Below, one piece after another: positions 45,608-54,712 of a stretch of DNA of 64,000 bases. The DNA comes from UBA1941 sp046329555. Its GTDB lineage: Bacteria > Bacteroidota > Bacteroidia > Chitinophagales > LD1. Within the stretch, counting starts at the first letter, position 1. Every line of letters starts with the position of its first letter. Location of the stretch: positions 434,001 through 498,000 of the forward strand of contig JAXLUK010000002.1 of NCBI GenBank assembly GCA_046329555.1, read 5' to 3'. Under the pieces are notes generated by a model that had not been told where the DNA came from, made no database searches, and was given only the letters and a program-made list of their open reading frames with translations. The position numbers and the translations under genes were made by a program.

Positions 45608-46126
45608 ATGACAACTGCCTTTACGTTGCGACCATGGTATATTGATGACTTACCTCACTTGGTTCATTATGCCAATAATCAGAATATCGCCAGATTTCTA
45701 ACCGATCAGTTTCCGCATCCCTATACGCAAGCCGATGGCCAGGCCTTTATAGCGATGGCCAACCGCGACCATCCCGCCCGCATTTTAGCAATTGAAATAG
45801 ATGGCCACGCGGCAGGAGGTATTGGCATACATCCACAAAGTGATATTCATCGCCTGAATGCTGAACTAGGTTATTGGTTGGGGGAACCGTATTGGGGAAA
45901 GGGAGTTATCACCTCTGCTATTGCCCAAATGATACATTTTGCATTCGCCAATCTTGATGTACAACGTATTTTTGCCCGACCTTTTGGGTCGAACTTAGCC
46001 TCTCAAAAAGTATTAGAGAAAAACGGTTTTGTTCTGGAAGCGCGCATTCCCAAAGTACTGATTAAGAATGGCTCTTTAGAAGACGAGTTGATTTATGGTA
46101 TACGCCGCAGCCAATGGGCGCGATAA
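45608..46126 (+). CDS. GNAT-family N-acetyltransferase (RimJ/RimL-like)
   Basis: 172 residues. GNAT strands and the pyrophosphate loop are visible (LGYWLGEPYWGKGVITSAIAQ, about 96-116), followed by VQRIFARPFGSNLASQKVLE and NGFVLEARI. Typical RimJ/RimL/SpeG-like acetyltransferases modify protein N-termini, polyamines or small amines. The substrate is unknown. The gene ends two bases from the convergent rhomboid gene. Confidence 0.88.
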   Translation: MTTAFTLRPWYIDDLPHLVHYANNQNIARFLTDQFPHPYTQADGQAFIAMANRDHPARILAIEIDGHAAGGIGIHPQSDIHRLNAELGYWLGEPYWGKGVITSAIAQMIHFAFANLDVQRIFARPFGSNLASQKVLEKNGFVLEARIPKVLIKNGSLEDELIYGIRRSQWAR

Positions 46127-46128
46127 GT

Positions 46129-47597
46129 TCATGGTTCATTTAGCAATTGATTAATATTGGATAACTCCGTATTAATCATGGTATCCGCTTTCATAATTTG
46201 CGCATCGTACTGAGTGGTCTTCTCTCTGATTTTCTTTGCATACAAATCACAATAGCGGTATCGCCATTCGCTGTATGTACGCAGCATATTGTTTCGCGAA
46301 ACCAGTGTTCGCTCTAGCTGAAGCTGGCGCATACTATCCAACATCAGTATGTTTTCATGCCAGTAATACACGGCTGAATCCAGCGCTAACAACACCTGCG
46401 CTTCTGAAGCATCCTCGGGTAACTGATAAATGGCCATGGCGCTATTTTCGCGTTCACTAAACCGTTCCATGCAGGCTTTGTACTGCCCCATCGTATCCGG
46501 AATGGTCGCAATGCCCATACTGCACCGCCAGTTGTGATTAAAAACAAGGCCGCTAAGGTCGCCATGGTAAGCTGTACTTTATGTGGTTGGCGAAGTCCGG
46601 GCAGGAGCGCATACCCGATGAGCAGTCCGCTACATAATCCGCCTAAATGTGCAGCATTATCTACTCCGCCCTTCATGCCATAAATCAGGTTGTAAACCAC
46701 AAAAAGACCGATACTGGCCAGCAGCGCCTGTCGCGCTTCCCGCTCAATAAAATTGGTTGTAAGCAGGGCCAGAAAAACACCATACAATCCGAAAATAGCA
46801 CCGGAAGCACCTGCGCTAACGATATTATCATGCCACCACAAACTGGCGATACTAGCTGCTACACCAGTAAGTATGTAAGCCGAAATAAAACGCCACTTTC
46901 CCAGTAGTGGCTCCAGTAGTAATCCAATAAACATCAGCGCATACATGTTCATGAGCAGGTGCATGATGCCTATGTGGATGAAGCAACAAGTGAGCAACCG
47001 CCACCAATCACCAGCCAGCGTCACGCTTCTTAAATTAGCCCCCCAGCGCAGCAAATCTTTGGACGACGGATCCACAACGCTTACTCCAGTCAAAGCCATC
47101 AACACAAACAACAGTATGTTCAAATCGATGAGGAGCGGCGTAACAAAGTAGCCCGCGCGCGGTATAAACAACTGCAGAAATCCTTTCACATCATCTACCC
47201 ACGTAGTTGGCGGTAATTTCAAAACATCTTCTTCGGGAGCACTGAAATAACCCGATAGATGCGCCTGACGTTCAGCCAGCGTCTCTGCAGGGGTGTGCTG
47301 CAGGGCATCCATTTGCGCTATCAACTGTTGCACCATCTTTTTGTTCTTGCCCCAATCAAACATCTCGCTTCCCGCAGAGGCACTTTGTAGTTCCAATTGC
47401 TGTGCAATGCGAATGGTGATTTCTGCATTGAACTTGAACATGCCTTGATTGGTATGAGCCATTAATCCGGCATCGCTGACATGCGTAATGGTCCACCCTA
47501 ATTGTTCCACGGCCATAGCAGCCAGGGCGAGCCAATAAGATGACGCAATAGTTGGCGTATAGGTTTCCTGATGTTTCGGTGTGAAGCCAAAGGCCAT
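46129..47597 (-). CDS. Rhomboid-family intramembrane protease with soluble N-terminal domain, one apparent frameshift
   Basis: From ATG 47597 the frame reads through a soluble domain (about 1-145) and six or seven membrane helices. The catalytic Ser is in AGASGAIFGLYG and the catalytic His in VDNAAHLGGLCSG. A frame change at about 46515-46525 then leads to a charged coiled-coil tail ending at 46129. Without the shift the protein would end in a non-family sequence at 46386. The total is about 489 residues. The gene starts nine bases after pdxH on the same strand. Confidence 0.8.
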
Positions 47598-47606
47598 AGC
47601 AATAAA

Positions 47607-48226
47607 TTAGGGTGCAAGACGCGCCATTTGCCACTGGTCGCCCTGCTTTTTATAAATCAGTCGGTCGTGCAAGCGTGAGGCGCGGCCTGCCAAAATTCAA
47701 AATACATCGGTTGCAAAATAAATCCGCCCCAATGGTCGGGGCGCTGTGGTGGCCCTTGCTTTACCTCAGCTAAACGTTGTTCCAATGCTTCCCTTGAAGC
47801 TATTTCTTCACTTTGGTTGGATGCCATAGCGGCATAACGGCTCTCTTCCGGGCGCTGATTAAAATACGCTTCACTATCGGCTGCGCTAATTTTTTCTATC
47901 ACGCCTTCTATGCGCACCTGACGTTCCAGCGCATCCCAGAAAAACAACAATTCTGCCCGGGGATTTTCCGTCAACTCTTTTCCTTTTCTGCTGTGGTAAT
48001 TCGTAAAAAACACCGCGCCTGCCTCGGTGAATTCTTTCAACAACACAATACGCGCTGAAGGTTTGCCATGCAAGGTAGCTGTGGCCAGCACCATCGCGTT
48101 GGGCTCGCGGATCACGCCCCTGGTTTGCTCAAACCATATTTGAAACTGTTCAAAAGGAGAAGGCAGCGCGTGTGCTTCACCTAATTGATCGTAGAGATAT
48201 TGCTGACGGTGATCGCGTAAATCCAT
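47607..48226 (-). CDS. pdxH: Pyridoxamine 5'-phosphate oxidase, one apparent frameshift
   Basis: This FMN enzyme makes pyridoxal 5'-phosphate. Motifs are MVLATATLHGKPSARIVLLK, FFTNYHSRKGKEL and SNQSEEIASREAL. The uninterrupted frame stops at 47657. One extra G in the coding strand at about 47686-47687 restores FWQGRASRLHDRLIYKKQG and the ending MARLAP at 47607, giving the standard roughly 206 residues. The restored RLHDR is the substrate-binding C-terminal signature, so the break is almost surely a sequence error. Confidence 0.88.
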
Positions 48227-48287
48227 AACTCAAAATTAGCAGGAAAAACGAGAGCGATTTTCAGGGAGCATCTTTTTGCGCAATACC

Positions 48288-48454
48288 CGCCCACCTGGCG
48301 CTTTGCGTGAGGTGGCGAAGTGGAAAGCCCGCAGCCCGGCGAGGTACGAAGCCGGGCGAGGACTTGCAACGAAGCAACCGACCCCGCAGGCAGCTATGGG
48401 AAGTTCAACTAGTGCGCACGGCGCCGCTGCCGGAGGGGGCACGCCCTAATTTTC
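48288..48454 (+). repeat. GC-rich interspersed repeat, copy A
   Basis: It shares an ordered set of anchors with an inverted copy at 53384-53556: CCTGGCGC, AAAGCCCGCAGC, GCGAGGACTTG and a terminal CGCCCTAATTTT. The spacers differ, so it is a mosaic, structured repeat. Internal complementarity (CCCGGC ... GCCGGG) suggests a folded RNA or cruciform. It fills the gap between pdxH and the DinB gene. No coding potential is supported. Confidence 0.65.
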
Positions 48455-48483
48455 ATCCTGAATGCAGCCGCTACTATCCTCAT

Positions 48484-49014
48484 TTAGCGATGCCGCTGCC
48501 CGCGAATCGATTCTAAATGATGTTCGGCATGATAGATGGTGAAGTACAACATCTCGCGCAGTGTGATTTTGCCTAAAAGCGGGTGCGGCAACAAAAACCG
48601 GTCGAGTTCTTCCTCTGAAAACTTCGCGGTTTTATCACAGAGCCAGCGTATCTCTTCCAGTAACTGACTGGTTAACTTATCGCGCTGAGCGAAACTCACT
48701 TCCCGGGGAACAAATCTTCCCGAAGCCCGGCCACCAGCCGCCAGCTTCTCGTGATACTTGGCCACCAGCTCCTCATAACTGCGGCCACTTCTGTTGGGTT
48801 TGCCCCAGGCTAACGGAAATAAAAATTTGGGAGCAGCCATAATTTTTCTGAGTGGACGAACACTTAATACCAAGTGCTCTAATTGCTGACCGGCGCTCCA
48901 CTTTTCTTCCGCATGCTGCTCGAAAGTGGTAGCATCTAATGATTTTATATGCGCGGCAAATGCGGTGTATTTCTCCTGCAACTGCGCTACAAGGGCGCTA
49001 TTCGTCAATTCCAT
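48484..49014 (-). CDS. DinB-superfamily protein
   Basis: 176 residues forming a four-helix bundle. Metal-binding histidine candidates lie in SAGQQLEHLVLSV (about 48) and in the C-terminal FTIYHAEHHLESIRG (about 160-170). This is the pattern of DinB/YfiT metal-dependent thiol transferase-like proteins. The substrate thiol (bacillithiol or other) and the reaction are unknown. A conserved DUF1569 or DinB_2 subtype cannot be distinguished. Confidence 0.8.
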   Translation of the reverse strand: MELTNSALVAQLQEKYTAFAAHIKSLDATTFEQHAEEKWSAGQQLEHLVLSVRPLRKIMAAPKFLFPLAWGKPNRSGRSYEELVAKYHEKLAAGGRASGRFVPREVSFAQRDKLTSQLLEEIRWLCDKTAKFSEEELDRFLLPHPLLGKITLREMLYFTIYHAEHHLESIRGQRHR

Positions 49015-49064
49015 CGAACGATATTAAAGATTAAATTGAATTCGCCAGTGCAGCCGCTGAAAAA

Positions 49065-49091
49065 CAAAAAAAGGCGCACCGAAGTGCGCCT
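49065..49091 (-). terminator. Rho-independent terminator of the beta-oxidation operon
   Basis: On the minus strand, immediately after the thiolase stop at 49113: a seven-pair stem GGCGCAC/GTGCGCC closed by a TTCG tetraloop and followed by seven T. The C(UUCG)G loop is a very stable RNA cap. Confidence 0.88.
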
Positions 49092-49112
49092 GATATAAGT
49101 TGATAGTTGTCA

Positions 49113-50281
49113 TTATAAGCGTTCGAAAATTCCGGCAATGCCCTGACCGCCGCCAATGCAGGCACTCACCATACCAATTTTGTTGTTGCGGCGTTTCATT
49201 TCGCCCAGCAACTTCATGAACAAGTACGTACCACTGGCACCCAGCGGATGTCCTAACGCCACCGCACCGCCATTCGGATTGATGATTTCCGGATTCAGTT
49301 TGGCTTCCTGAATTACCGCCAGCGACTGCGCCGCGAAGGCTTCATTCAATTCAATCAATTCGATATCATTCAGGCTCAAACCCGCTTGCTTCAACGCTTT
49401 CGGGATAGCAGCCACCGGACCAATACCCATGATAGTTGGGTCTACACCGGCACTGGCGGTGGTAATCATGCGCGCAATGGGTTGCAGATTCAGTTCTTTC
49501 ACCACGCGCTCGCTCACCACCAATACGAAGGCCGCTGCATCAGAAGTTTGCGATGAGTTACCCGCAGTCACTTGTCCGCCTTGCTTGAACACCGGCTTCA
49601 GTCCGGCCAGTCCTTCCAGCGTGGTATCCTTGCGCGGTCCTTCATCTTCCGCAACGGTGAACTTGCGCGTTTTTTTCTTGCCGTCTTCGAAGTACACTTC
49701 TTCAACTTCTACCGGCACAATATCTTCTTTGAACTTTCCGGCTTCGATGGCGGCAATGGCGCGTTGATGCGAGGTGAGTGAAAACTGATCGGCCTGATCG
49801 CGCGTGATGCCGTACTTGGCCGCTACATTTTCTGCCGTTAAACCCATGCCGATGTAGTAGTCGGGATGGTCTTTGGCAATTTCGTAGTTGGGTACTGTTT
49901 TGTAACCAACGGTGGGCACCAGCGACATACTTTCTGTTCCGCCGGCGATGATCACATCGGCCATGCCTGCTTTAATTTTGGCTGCCGCCATGGCGATGGT
50001 TTCTATGCCCGAACCGCAATAGCGGTTCACGGTAACGCCCGGCACTTCTACCGGCAATGCGCGAACGGCTACCCAGCGCGCCATTTGCAATCCTTGCTCG
50101 GCTTCCGGCACGGCATTACCTACAATGAGGTCATCCACCCGCTTCGGATCCAGATTCGGTACTTTCTTTAATAAATCAGAATCGCGTAATACGCCATATC
50201 TACCGGCGTAGTAAAACGAAAACCGCCTTTTTTTGCTTTGCCGATAGCTGTGCGCGAACCGGCGATAATGTATGCTTCCAT
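49113..50281 (-). CDS. Acetyl-CoA C-acyltransferase (thiolase), one apparent frameshift near the start
   Basis: The last step of beta-oxidation: thiolytic release of acetyl-CoA. ATG 50281 begins MEAYIIAGSRTAIGKAKKGG, the expected thiolase N-terminus. A frame change at about 50181-50190 leads into the long frame, which carries the nucleophile Cys in NRYCGSGIE, then GHPLGASG and the C-terminal catalytic CIGGGQG. About 389 residues in all. It lies downstream of the fused dehydrogenase/hydratase gene, separated by the four-helix-bundle element. Confidence 0.88.
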
Positions 50282-50314
50282 TTTTTTAGTTTCTGTTTTT
50301 TTAAATTTACTTAT

Positions 50315-50774
50315 GGACGATTAGGACTTTAAGACGATTGGGACGTGGGTTTATTCAAAGTACTGGCAAAGCTATAGATGTTGCTTTGGTTTCGCTCAAT
50401 TCGCGCTTCGATGTTTTTATACGTTTCATTTGAAACATAACCTAAACGATTGGCAATGGTTAGTTGAGAAATCAGTTCGTTAGCCGAGCCATTGGCAATT
50501 CCAAGAAAATGCCGAAACTCCTTATCATGGTTTCTGCCAGAACCCTCTGCTATATTCGATGAAATCGAAACAACACAGCGATTCATTTGCGAAACCAAAT
50601 TAAAGCGTTCCTCTTTAGGAAAAGTATCCGTCATCTTGTATATCTCTACAGCCAAATCAATGGCATCATTCCAAATTTTCAATTTCTTTAAAGTGTGCCT
50701 AGGTTTCATGGTGGTTATTTTTCTGGTGAAGGAAAATCGTTACATCATGCGCGTCCCGAAAGTCCAAATCGTCC
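50315..50774 (-). mobile_element. Putative small element: four-helix-bundle gene bounded by inverted repeats
   Basis: The left end GGACGATTAGGACTTT (50315-50330) is the reverse complement of the right end AAAGTCCAAATCGTCC (50759-50774) with one mismatch in 16. The inner ends GGGACG (50340-50345) and CGTCCC (50752-50757) are also inverted. The left repeat runs into the gene and encodes its last residues. A solo copy of the left end, reverse complement 27 of 30 identical, lies at 54490-54519. No target-site duplication is evident. Mobility is inferred, not shown. Confidence 0.45.
50329..50709 (-). CDS. Four-helix-bundle protein (23S rRNA intervening-sequence / S23 family)
   Basis: 126 residues, fully helical. 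Family signatures are KKLKIWNDAIDLAVEIYKMT at the N-terminus and the central NRCVVSISSNIAEGSGR, followed by EFRHFLGIANGSANEL. The family includes proteins encoded in 23S rRNA intervening sequences and the Avd accessory protein of diversity-generating retroelements; most members bind nucleic acid or have no known role. Here there is no rRNA or reverse transcriptase nearby. The gene separates the two beta-oxidation genes, on the same strand, and is flanked by inverted repeats. Confidence 0.9.
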   Translation of the reverse strand: MKPRHTLKKLKIWNDAIDLAVEIYKMTDTFPKEERFNLVSQMNRCVVSISSNIAEGSGRNHDKEFRHFLGIANGSANELISQLTIANRLGYVSNETYKNIEARIERNQSNIYSFASTLNKPTSQSS

Positions 50775-50802
50775 TGATTGTCCTTGACGTTTACGAATTC
50801 AA

Positions 50803-50860
50803 CTTCGAACATCGAACATCGAACCGTCGAACATCGAAAAGTCGAAAAGTCGAACATCGC
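50803..50860. repeat. TCGAA short-period array next to the four-helix-bundle gene
   Basis: About seven units of the type (A/G)TCGAACA or GTCGAAAA at an 8-9 base period. It runs up to the stop codon (50863) of the dehydrogenase/hydratase gene. The same unit builds the larger arrays at 54257-54383, 55349-55457 and 55720-55760. Confidence 0.75.
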
Positions 50861-50862
50861 CT

Positions 50863-53303
50863 TTAATTCCGCAACGGCTTGCCGCTCGTCAAAATACTCT
50901 GAATCCGCTCCAGCGTTTTCTTCTCGCCACATAACGACAAGAACGCTTCACGCTCCAAATCTAACAAGTACTGCTCGGTCACCTTCGATTCGGAAGTCAA
51001 ATCGCCGCCGCATAATACGTAGGCAATCTTCTGCGCAATTTTGAAGTCGTGCTCCGATGCATAAGCCCCTACTTTGAACGAAGCCGCGCCGGCATACAAC
51101 GCGCTCAATCCGGTGCGACCAAGTACCGTAATATCCGTACGCATCGGCTTCTGCACATAGCCATCGTTATACAACTCTAGTGCTTTCGCTTTCGCTTCGG
51201 CAATCTGGCGCTGCTGATTCACCACAATAAAATCTTTCTTCTTGTCTAATACGCCTACGCCAAATCCTTCGGCGCCCGAGGTAGCCACCTTGGCGGTAGC
51301 AATAGCCGTAAAGCGCTCGGCCAATACTGGAATTTGCGGATCGCCATTGTAGTAAGCATCGCTGGCGCGCAAGGCCATTTCCTTCGTACCACCGCCGCCT
51401 GGAATCAAACCCACACCCACTTCTACCAAGCCGATATACGTTTCTGCCGCTACCGCAGCAGCATCGCAATGCATGGTAAATTCACAGCCGCCGCCCAACG
51501 TTAATCCGTGTGGCGCCGCCACTACCGGAATCGACGAATAACGACACCGCGTAGTAGTATGCTGGAATGCACGGATAGCGAAATCAAGTTCGTCGTAATC
51601 CTGCTCAATAGCCATCATGAAAATCATGGCCAGATTGGCACCGGCTGAGAAGTTAGGATAATCATGGCCCAGCACTACACCTTTCCAACCTTGTGTTTCC
51701 GCAATATCAATGGCTTTGTTGATGCCTTCCAGCACACCGCCGCCCAACGAGTTCATCTTGGTGCTCCAAGAAATATTCAATATGCCATCACCCAAATCAT
51801 CAATGCGCGAATCGCCATTTTTCCAAACGGGTTTTTGCGAAGCATAGATATTATCAAGAATGATAAACGCTTCGCGGCCCGGAATGGCCTGATACGATTT
51901 AGACGGAATATCGTAATACTTCTTAACGCCATGTTCAATTTTGTAGAAGGAAGTGTTTCCGGCAGCCAGCATCTCCTCTACCCACGGCGCTACGCTGAAA
52001 CCCGCGCCCTTCATGGCTTCTACGGTTTTGGCAACACCAATCACATCCCATTGTTCAAACGGACCCAACTCCCATCCGAAGCCGGCGCGCATCGCATCAT
52101 CAATGCGGTACAACTCATCTGAAATTTCCGGGATGCGCTTCGATACATATTCATTCACATAAAAACTCAGCTTGTTCAAAAACTGAGCGCCCTTGTCGCT
52201 GCTCTTCGCAATCAGCTTCAACCGCTCGCGCAAATCTTCAATCGGCTTGCCGGTTTCCAACACCGGAAACTTTACCTTCTTATTCGTAGGCTCGTACTGC
52301 AGCGTTTTCAAATTGAGCGTGCTGAACGATTTTTTGCCCGAAGCATCTTTTTCTTTTTGAAGAAACCCTGGCCGGCTTTATCGCCAATCCAGTTGTTCTT
52401 CACCATCTCTTCTACATAGGTGGGCACTTTAAAAATATCGCGACGCTCATCGTTCGGCAGATTGTCGTACGCGCCCTTGGCCACTTTCACCATCGTATCC
52501 AAACCTACCACATCCGTAGTGCGGAAGGTGGCCGATTTTGGTTTGCCAATAAACGTTCCCGTCAGCGCATCAATTTCATCCACCGTCATATCTAATTCCT
52601 GCTGCAACTGGAACACCGCGCAAATACTGAAAACGCCCACGCGGTTGGCAATGAAGGCCGGCGTATCCTTACAAAGTACGGTTTGTTTACCCAGGAACAC
52701 ATCGCCATAATTCATCAGGAATTTTACTACCTCAGGATGCGTATCGGCGGTTGGAATAATTTCCAGCAGGCGCAGGTAGCGCGGCGGATTGAAGTAGTGC
52801 GTGCCGCAGAAGTGCGCTTTAAAATCGTCGCTGCGCCCTTCGGTCATTAAGTGAATCGGAATGCCCGAAGTGTTGGACGTAATCAGCGTGCCCGGCTTGC
52901 GGAATTTCTCCACATTAGCGAAGACCTTCTTCTTCACCTCCAGATTTTCTACTACTACTTCAATAATCCAATCGGCTTGCTTCAGCAAGTCGCTGTTATC
53001 ATCGAAGTTGCCCGTAGTAATGCGCGAGGCAAAGGCTTTATCGTACACCGGCGATGGATTGCTTTTCAGCGCGAAGGCCAGTTCATCGTTTACTTTTTTA
53101 TTGCGCAGCGCCGGCTTCTTGGCATCGGCTTCTGAAAGACCGGGCGTCACAATATCAAGCAAGGTTACTTTCAAGCCGATGTTGGCGTAGTGCAGCGCAA
53201 TGCGCGAGCCCATGACGCCGGCGCCCAGTACGGCTACGTTTTTGATTTTGCGTACGTTGGCCGGCTGCACCTGAACCGACTTCTTTTCTGTTGCTGTTTC
53301 CAT
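50863..53303 (-). CDS. Fused 3-hydroxyacyl-CoA dehydrogenase / enoyl-CoA hydratase (FadB/FadJ-like), one apparent frameshift
   Basis: The middle steps of beta-oxidation. From ATG 53303 the N-terminal part is the dehydrogenase: NAD-binding VAVLGAGVMGSRIALHYA, catalytic THYFNPPRYLRLLEI and NRVGVFSICA. The frame breaks at about 52349-52353, where one A is missing from a coding-strand A run. The second frame holds the crotonase domain (GHDYPNFSAGANLAMI, HGLTLGGGCEFTMHCD, GLIPGGGGTKEMALR). The whole protein is about 813 residues, the Bacteroidota order with dehydrogenase first. Its promoter carries the TetR operator. Confidence 0.9.
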
Positions 53304-53340
53304 ATATTTTTTAAATGCGTGTAATGATCAAGTGTAACAT

Positions 53341-53379
53341 CAAAAGTAGGTAAAGTTTTCTCTTTACCAAACGTTCGGT
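53341..53379 (-). promoter_or_regulatory. Promoter and TetR-type operator of the beta-oxidation operon
   Basis: On the minus strand: TTG (53370-53368), exactly 19 bases, then TACTTTTG (53348-53341), a perfect Bacteroidota promoter, 37 bases before the ATG at 53303. The near-palindrome ACCAAACGTTCGGT (53366-53379 on the plus strand) covers the -33 element, so a bound repressor would block polymerase. Confidence 0.75.
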
Positions 53380-53383
53380 TGGG

Positions 53384-53556
53384 AAAAATTAGGGCGGCCC
53401 CTCGTACCTCGGAAGCCGCGCTATCCGCTACAAGTCCTCGCGCCGGCCGCGCCTCGCGCATAACATATTGAATGATAGTCTTTTGAGAACAAGGTGAAGG
53501 CCGGCGCTGCGGGCTTTTCGCTCCTATCGCTGCCGCTCGGCGCCAGGCTTGGGTCA
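53384..53556 (-). repeat. GC-rich interspersed repeat, copy B
   Basis: Inverted copy of the repeat at 48288-48454. On the minus strand it begins CCTGGCGC, contains AAAGCCCGCAGC and GCGAGGACTTG, and ends CGCCCTAATTTTT. It lies between the TetR gene and the beta-oxidation promoter. It has no coding potential. Confidence 0.65.
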
Positions 53557-53579
53557 GCCACATAAAAGGCAGCACGCCA

Positions 53580-54175
53580 TTACGCCTTCTTTTTGCGAAC
53601 GGCCCCGTTCTGACCGGGTTCTTCCAGTCGCTTTAAAATACGCTTGGTGGTATTGCGCAGGTAGTTCTGATCATCAAAAACGCGACTAAACATCAGCGAG
53701 CCTTCAATTTCGGCCACACTGCGCTCGGCCAGTTCATTGGCAATTTCCTCGCCGTATTTATCCATATAAATCGTTTTCACGGCATGGAAGAAATCCAGAA
53801 AAAAGCGCTGCACCAGGGTGTTGAATTCCGGTGCCATCAAGGCGGTTTCTACGCCCATATTGCCCAGCAGATTGCCGCGTTCATCGTCTAAAAACACTTT
53901 TTCAGCAGCTAAAAAAGTTGTTGCAGTCGTTGATGTGGCGGCACGCTCTTATCGTAGGCATGACTAAATACATTGGTTTTAAAAAACTCGTGTACGTTTT
54001 TGATTACGCGCTTCATCAAATCCTCTTTAGACGGGAAGTAATGATATAGCGAGCCTTTTTGCAAACCGCAGGCCGAGGCAATTTCTGCCATAGACGTATT
54101 GAAATAGCTCTGCTTGCGAAATAGTTTCAGCGCTTCAATAATGATCGTTTGCTCGTCGGCTTTCTTCTGGGGCAT
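53580..54175 (-). CDS. TetR/AcrR-family transcriptional regulator, one apparent frameshift
   Basis: The N-terminal DNA-binding domain (about 1-60) has the HTH TSMAEIASACGLQKGSLYHYF. The frame stops at 53909 in a six-T run; one more T restores QLFLAAEKVFLDDERGNLLG and a ligand-binding domain ending at 53580, about 198 residues. Its own promoter and the beta-oxidation promoter share an operator, so it is probably an autoregulated repressor of fatty-acid degradation, released by an acyl-CoA or similar ligand (inference from context). Confidence 0.85.
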
Positions 54176-54191
54176 GGTTGGCTTTTCCGAA

Positions 54192-54230
54192 CAAAGGTAG
54201 AAACGATTTAGATTTTACCAAACGGTTGGA
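54192..54230 (-). promoter_or_regulatory. Promoter and operator of the TetR gene
   Basis: On the minus strand: TTG (54221-54219), exactly 19 bases, then TACCTTTG (54199-54192), 16 bases before the ATG at 54175. ACCAAACGGTTGGA (54217-54230) covers the -33 element at the same offset as in the beta-oxidation promoter. Compared with that site it lacks a central TTCG. Confidence 0.72.
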
Positions 54231-54256
54231 AGATCGGAAAAGCGGGAATTTGGTGG

Positions 54257-54383
54257 TTCGATGATTGATTGTTCGATGTTCGACTATTCGATGTTCGACT
54301 TCTCAACTATTCGACTGTTCGATTTGTCGAAATGTCGAATATCGAATATCGAAAAGTCGATTAGTCGATTAGCGATTAGTCGC
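54257..54383. repeat. TCGAA quasi-palindromic array 1
   Basis: About 127 bases. The left half is made of TTCGA units (GTTCGATGTTCGACTATTCG) and the right half of TCGAA/TCGAT units (GTCGAATATCGAATATCG, then GTCGATTA repeats) at a 7-9 base period. The centre GTTCGATTTGTCGAA folds back on itself, so the whole array could form a long imperfect hairpin. No coding potential. Confidence 0.75.
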
Positions 54384-54390
54384 ATGCCGG

Positions 54391-54712
54391 GCGTAGCGTT
54401 TAGACTCATTTCCAAACTTACTCCATTTCCCATTCGCTACGTCCAAAGAATGAAAAAGTAACCCTTGCTAAAGATGCTACATTCAACAAGTCCCAATCGT
54501 CTTTAAGTCCCCATCGTCCAAATCGTCCCAACCCCTATCGCCCACCCCATCCCAGCCGTCCCAAATCGTCGAAAATCGAATCGTTCAAACGTCCCCCTTG
54601 CCGCGAGACGCGGCGCATCGTTACGCTAATCTCTTAATCGCCTATCTACGTTGGTCGTAGCGAAAGCAAAACTCAGGTAAGTTTCAGAAATGAGTCTACG
54701 AACGCTACGACC
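54391..54712. repeat. Inverted repeat arms and small palindrome in the gene-free block
   Basis: GCGTAGCGTTTAGACTCATT (54391-54410) recurs inverted at 54687-54709 as GAAATGAGTCTACGAACGCT, nearly complementary. Inside lies the CGTCC array. GGTCGTAGCG (54653-54662) and CGCTACGACC (54703-54712) form a separate perfect ten-base inverted repeat. Confidence 0.55.
54489..54600. repeat. CGTCC short-period array 1
   Basis: Repeated units of the type GTCCnAATCGTC: GTCCCAATCGTCTTTAAGTC at its start matches the left end of the four-helix-bundle element (27 of 30 bases over 54490-54519). It then becomes GTCCAAATCGTCCCAACC and passes into a few TCGAA units. Confidence 0.7.

Noticed and set aside
50329..50709. 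Avd protein of a diversity-generating retroelement
   Set aside because: The four-helix-bundle fold matches, but no reverse transcriptase, template repeat or variable repeat was found nearby.
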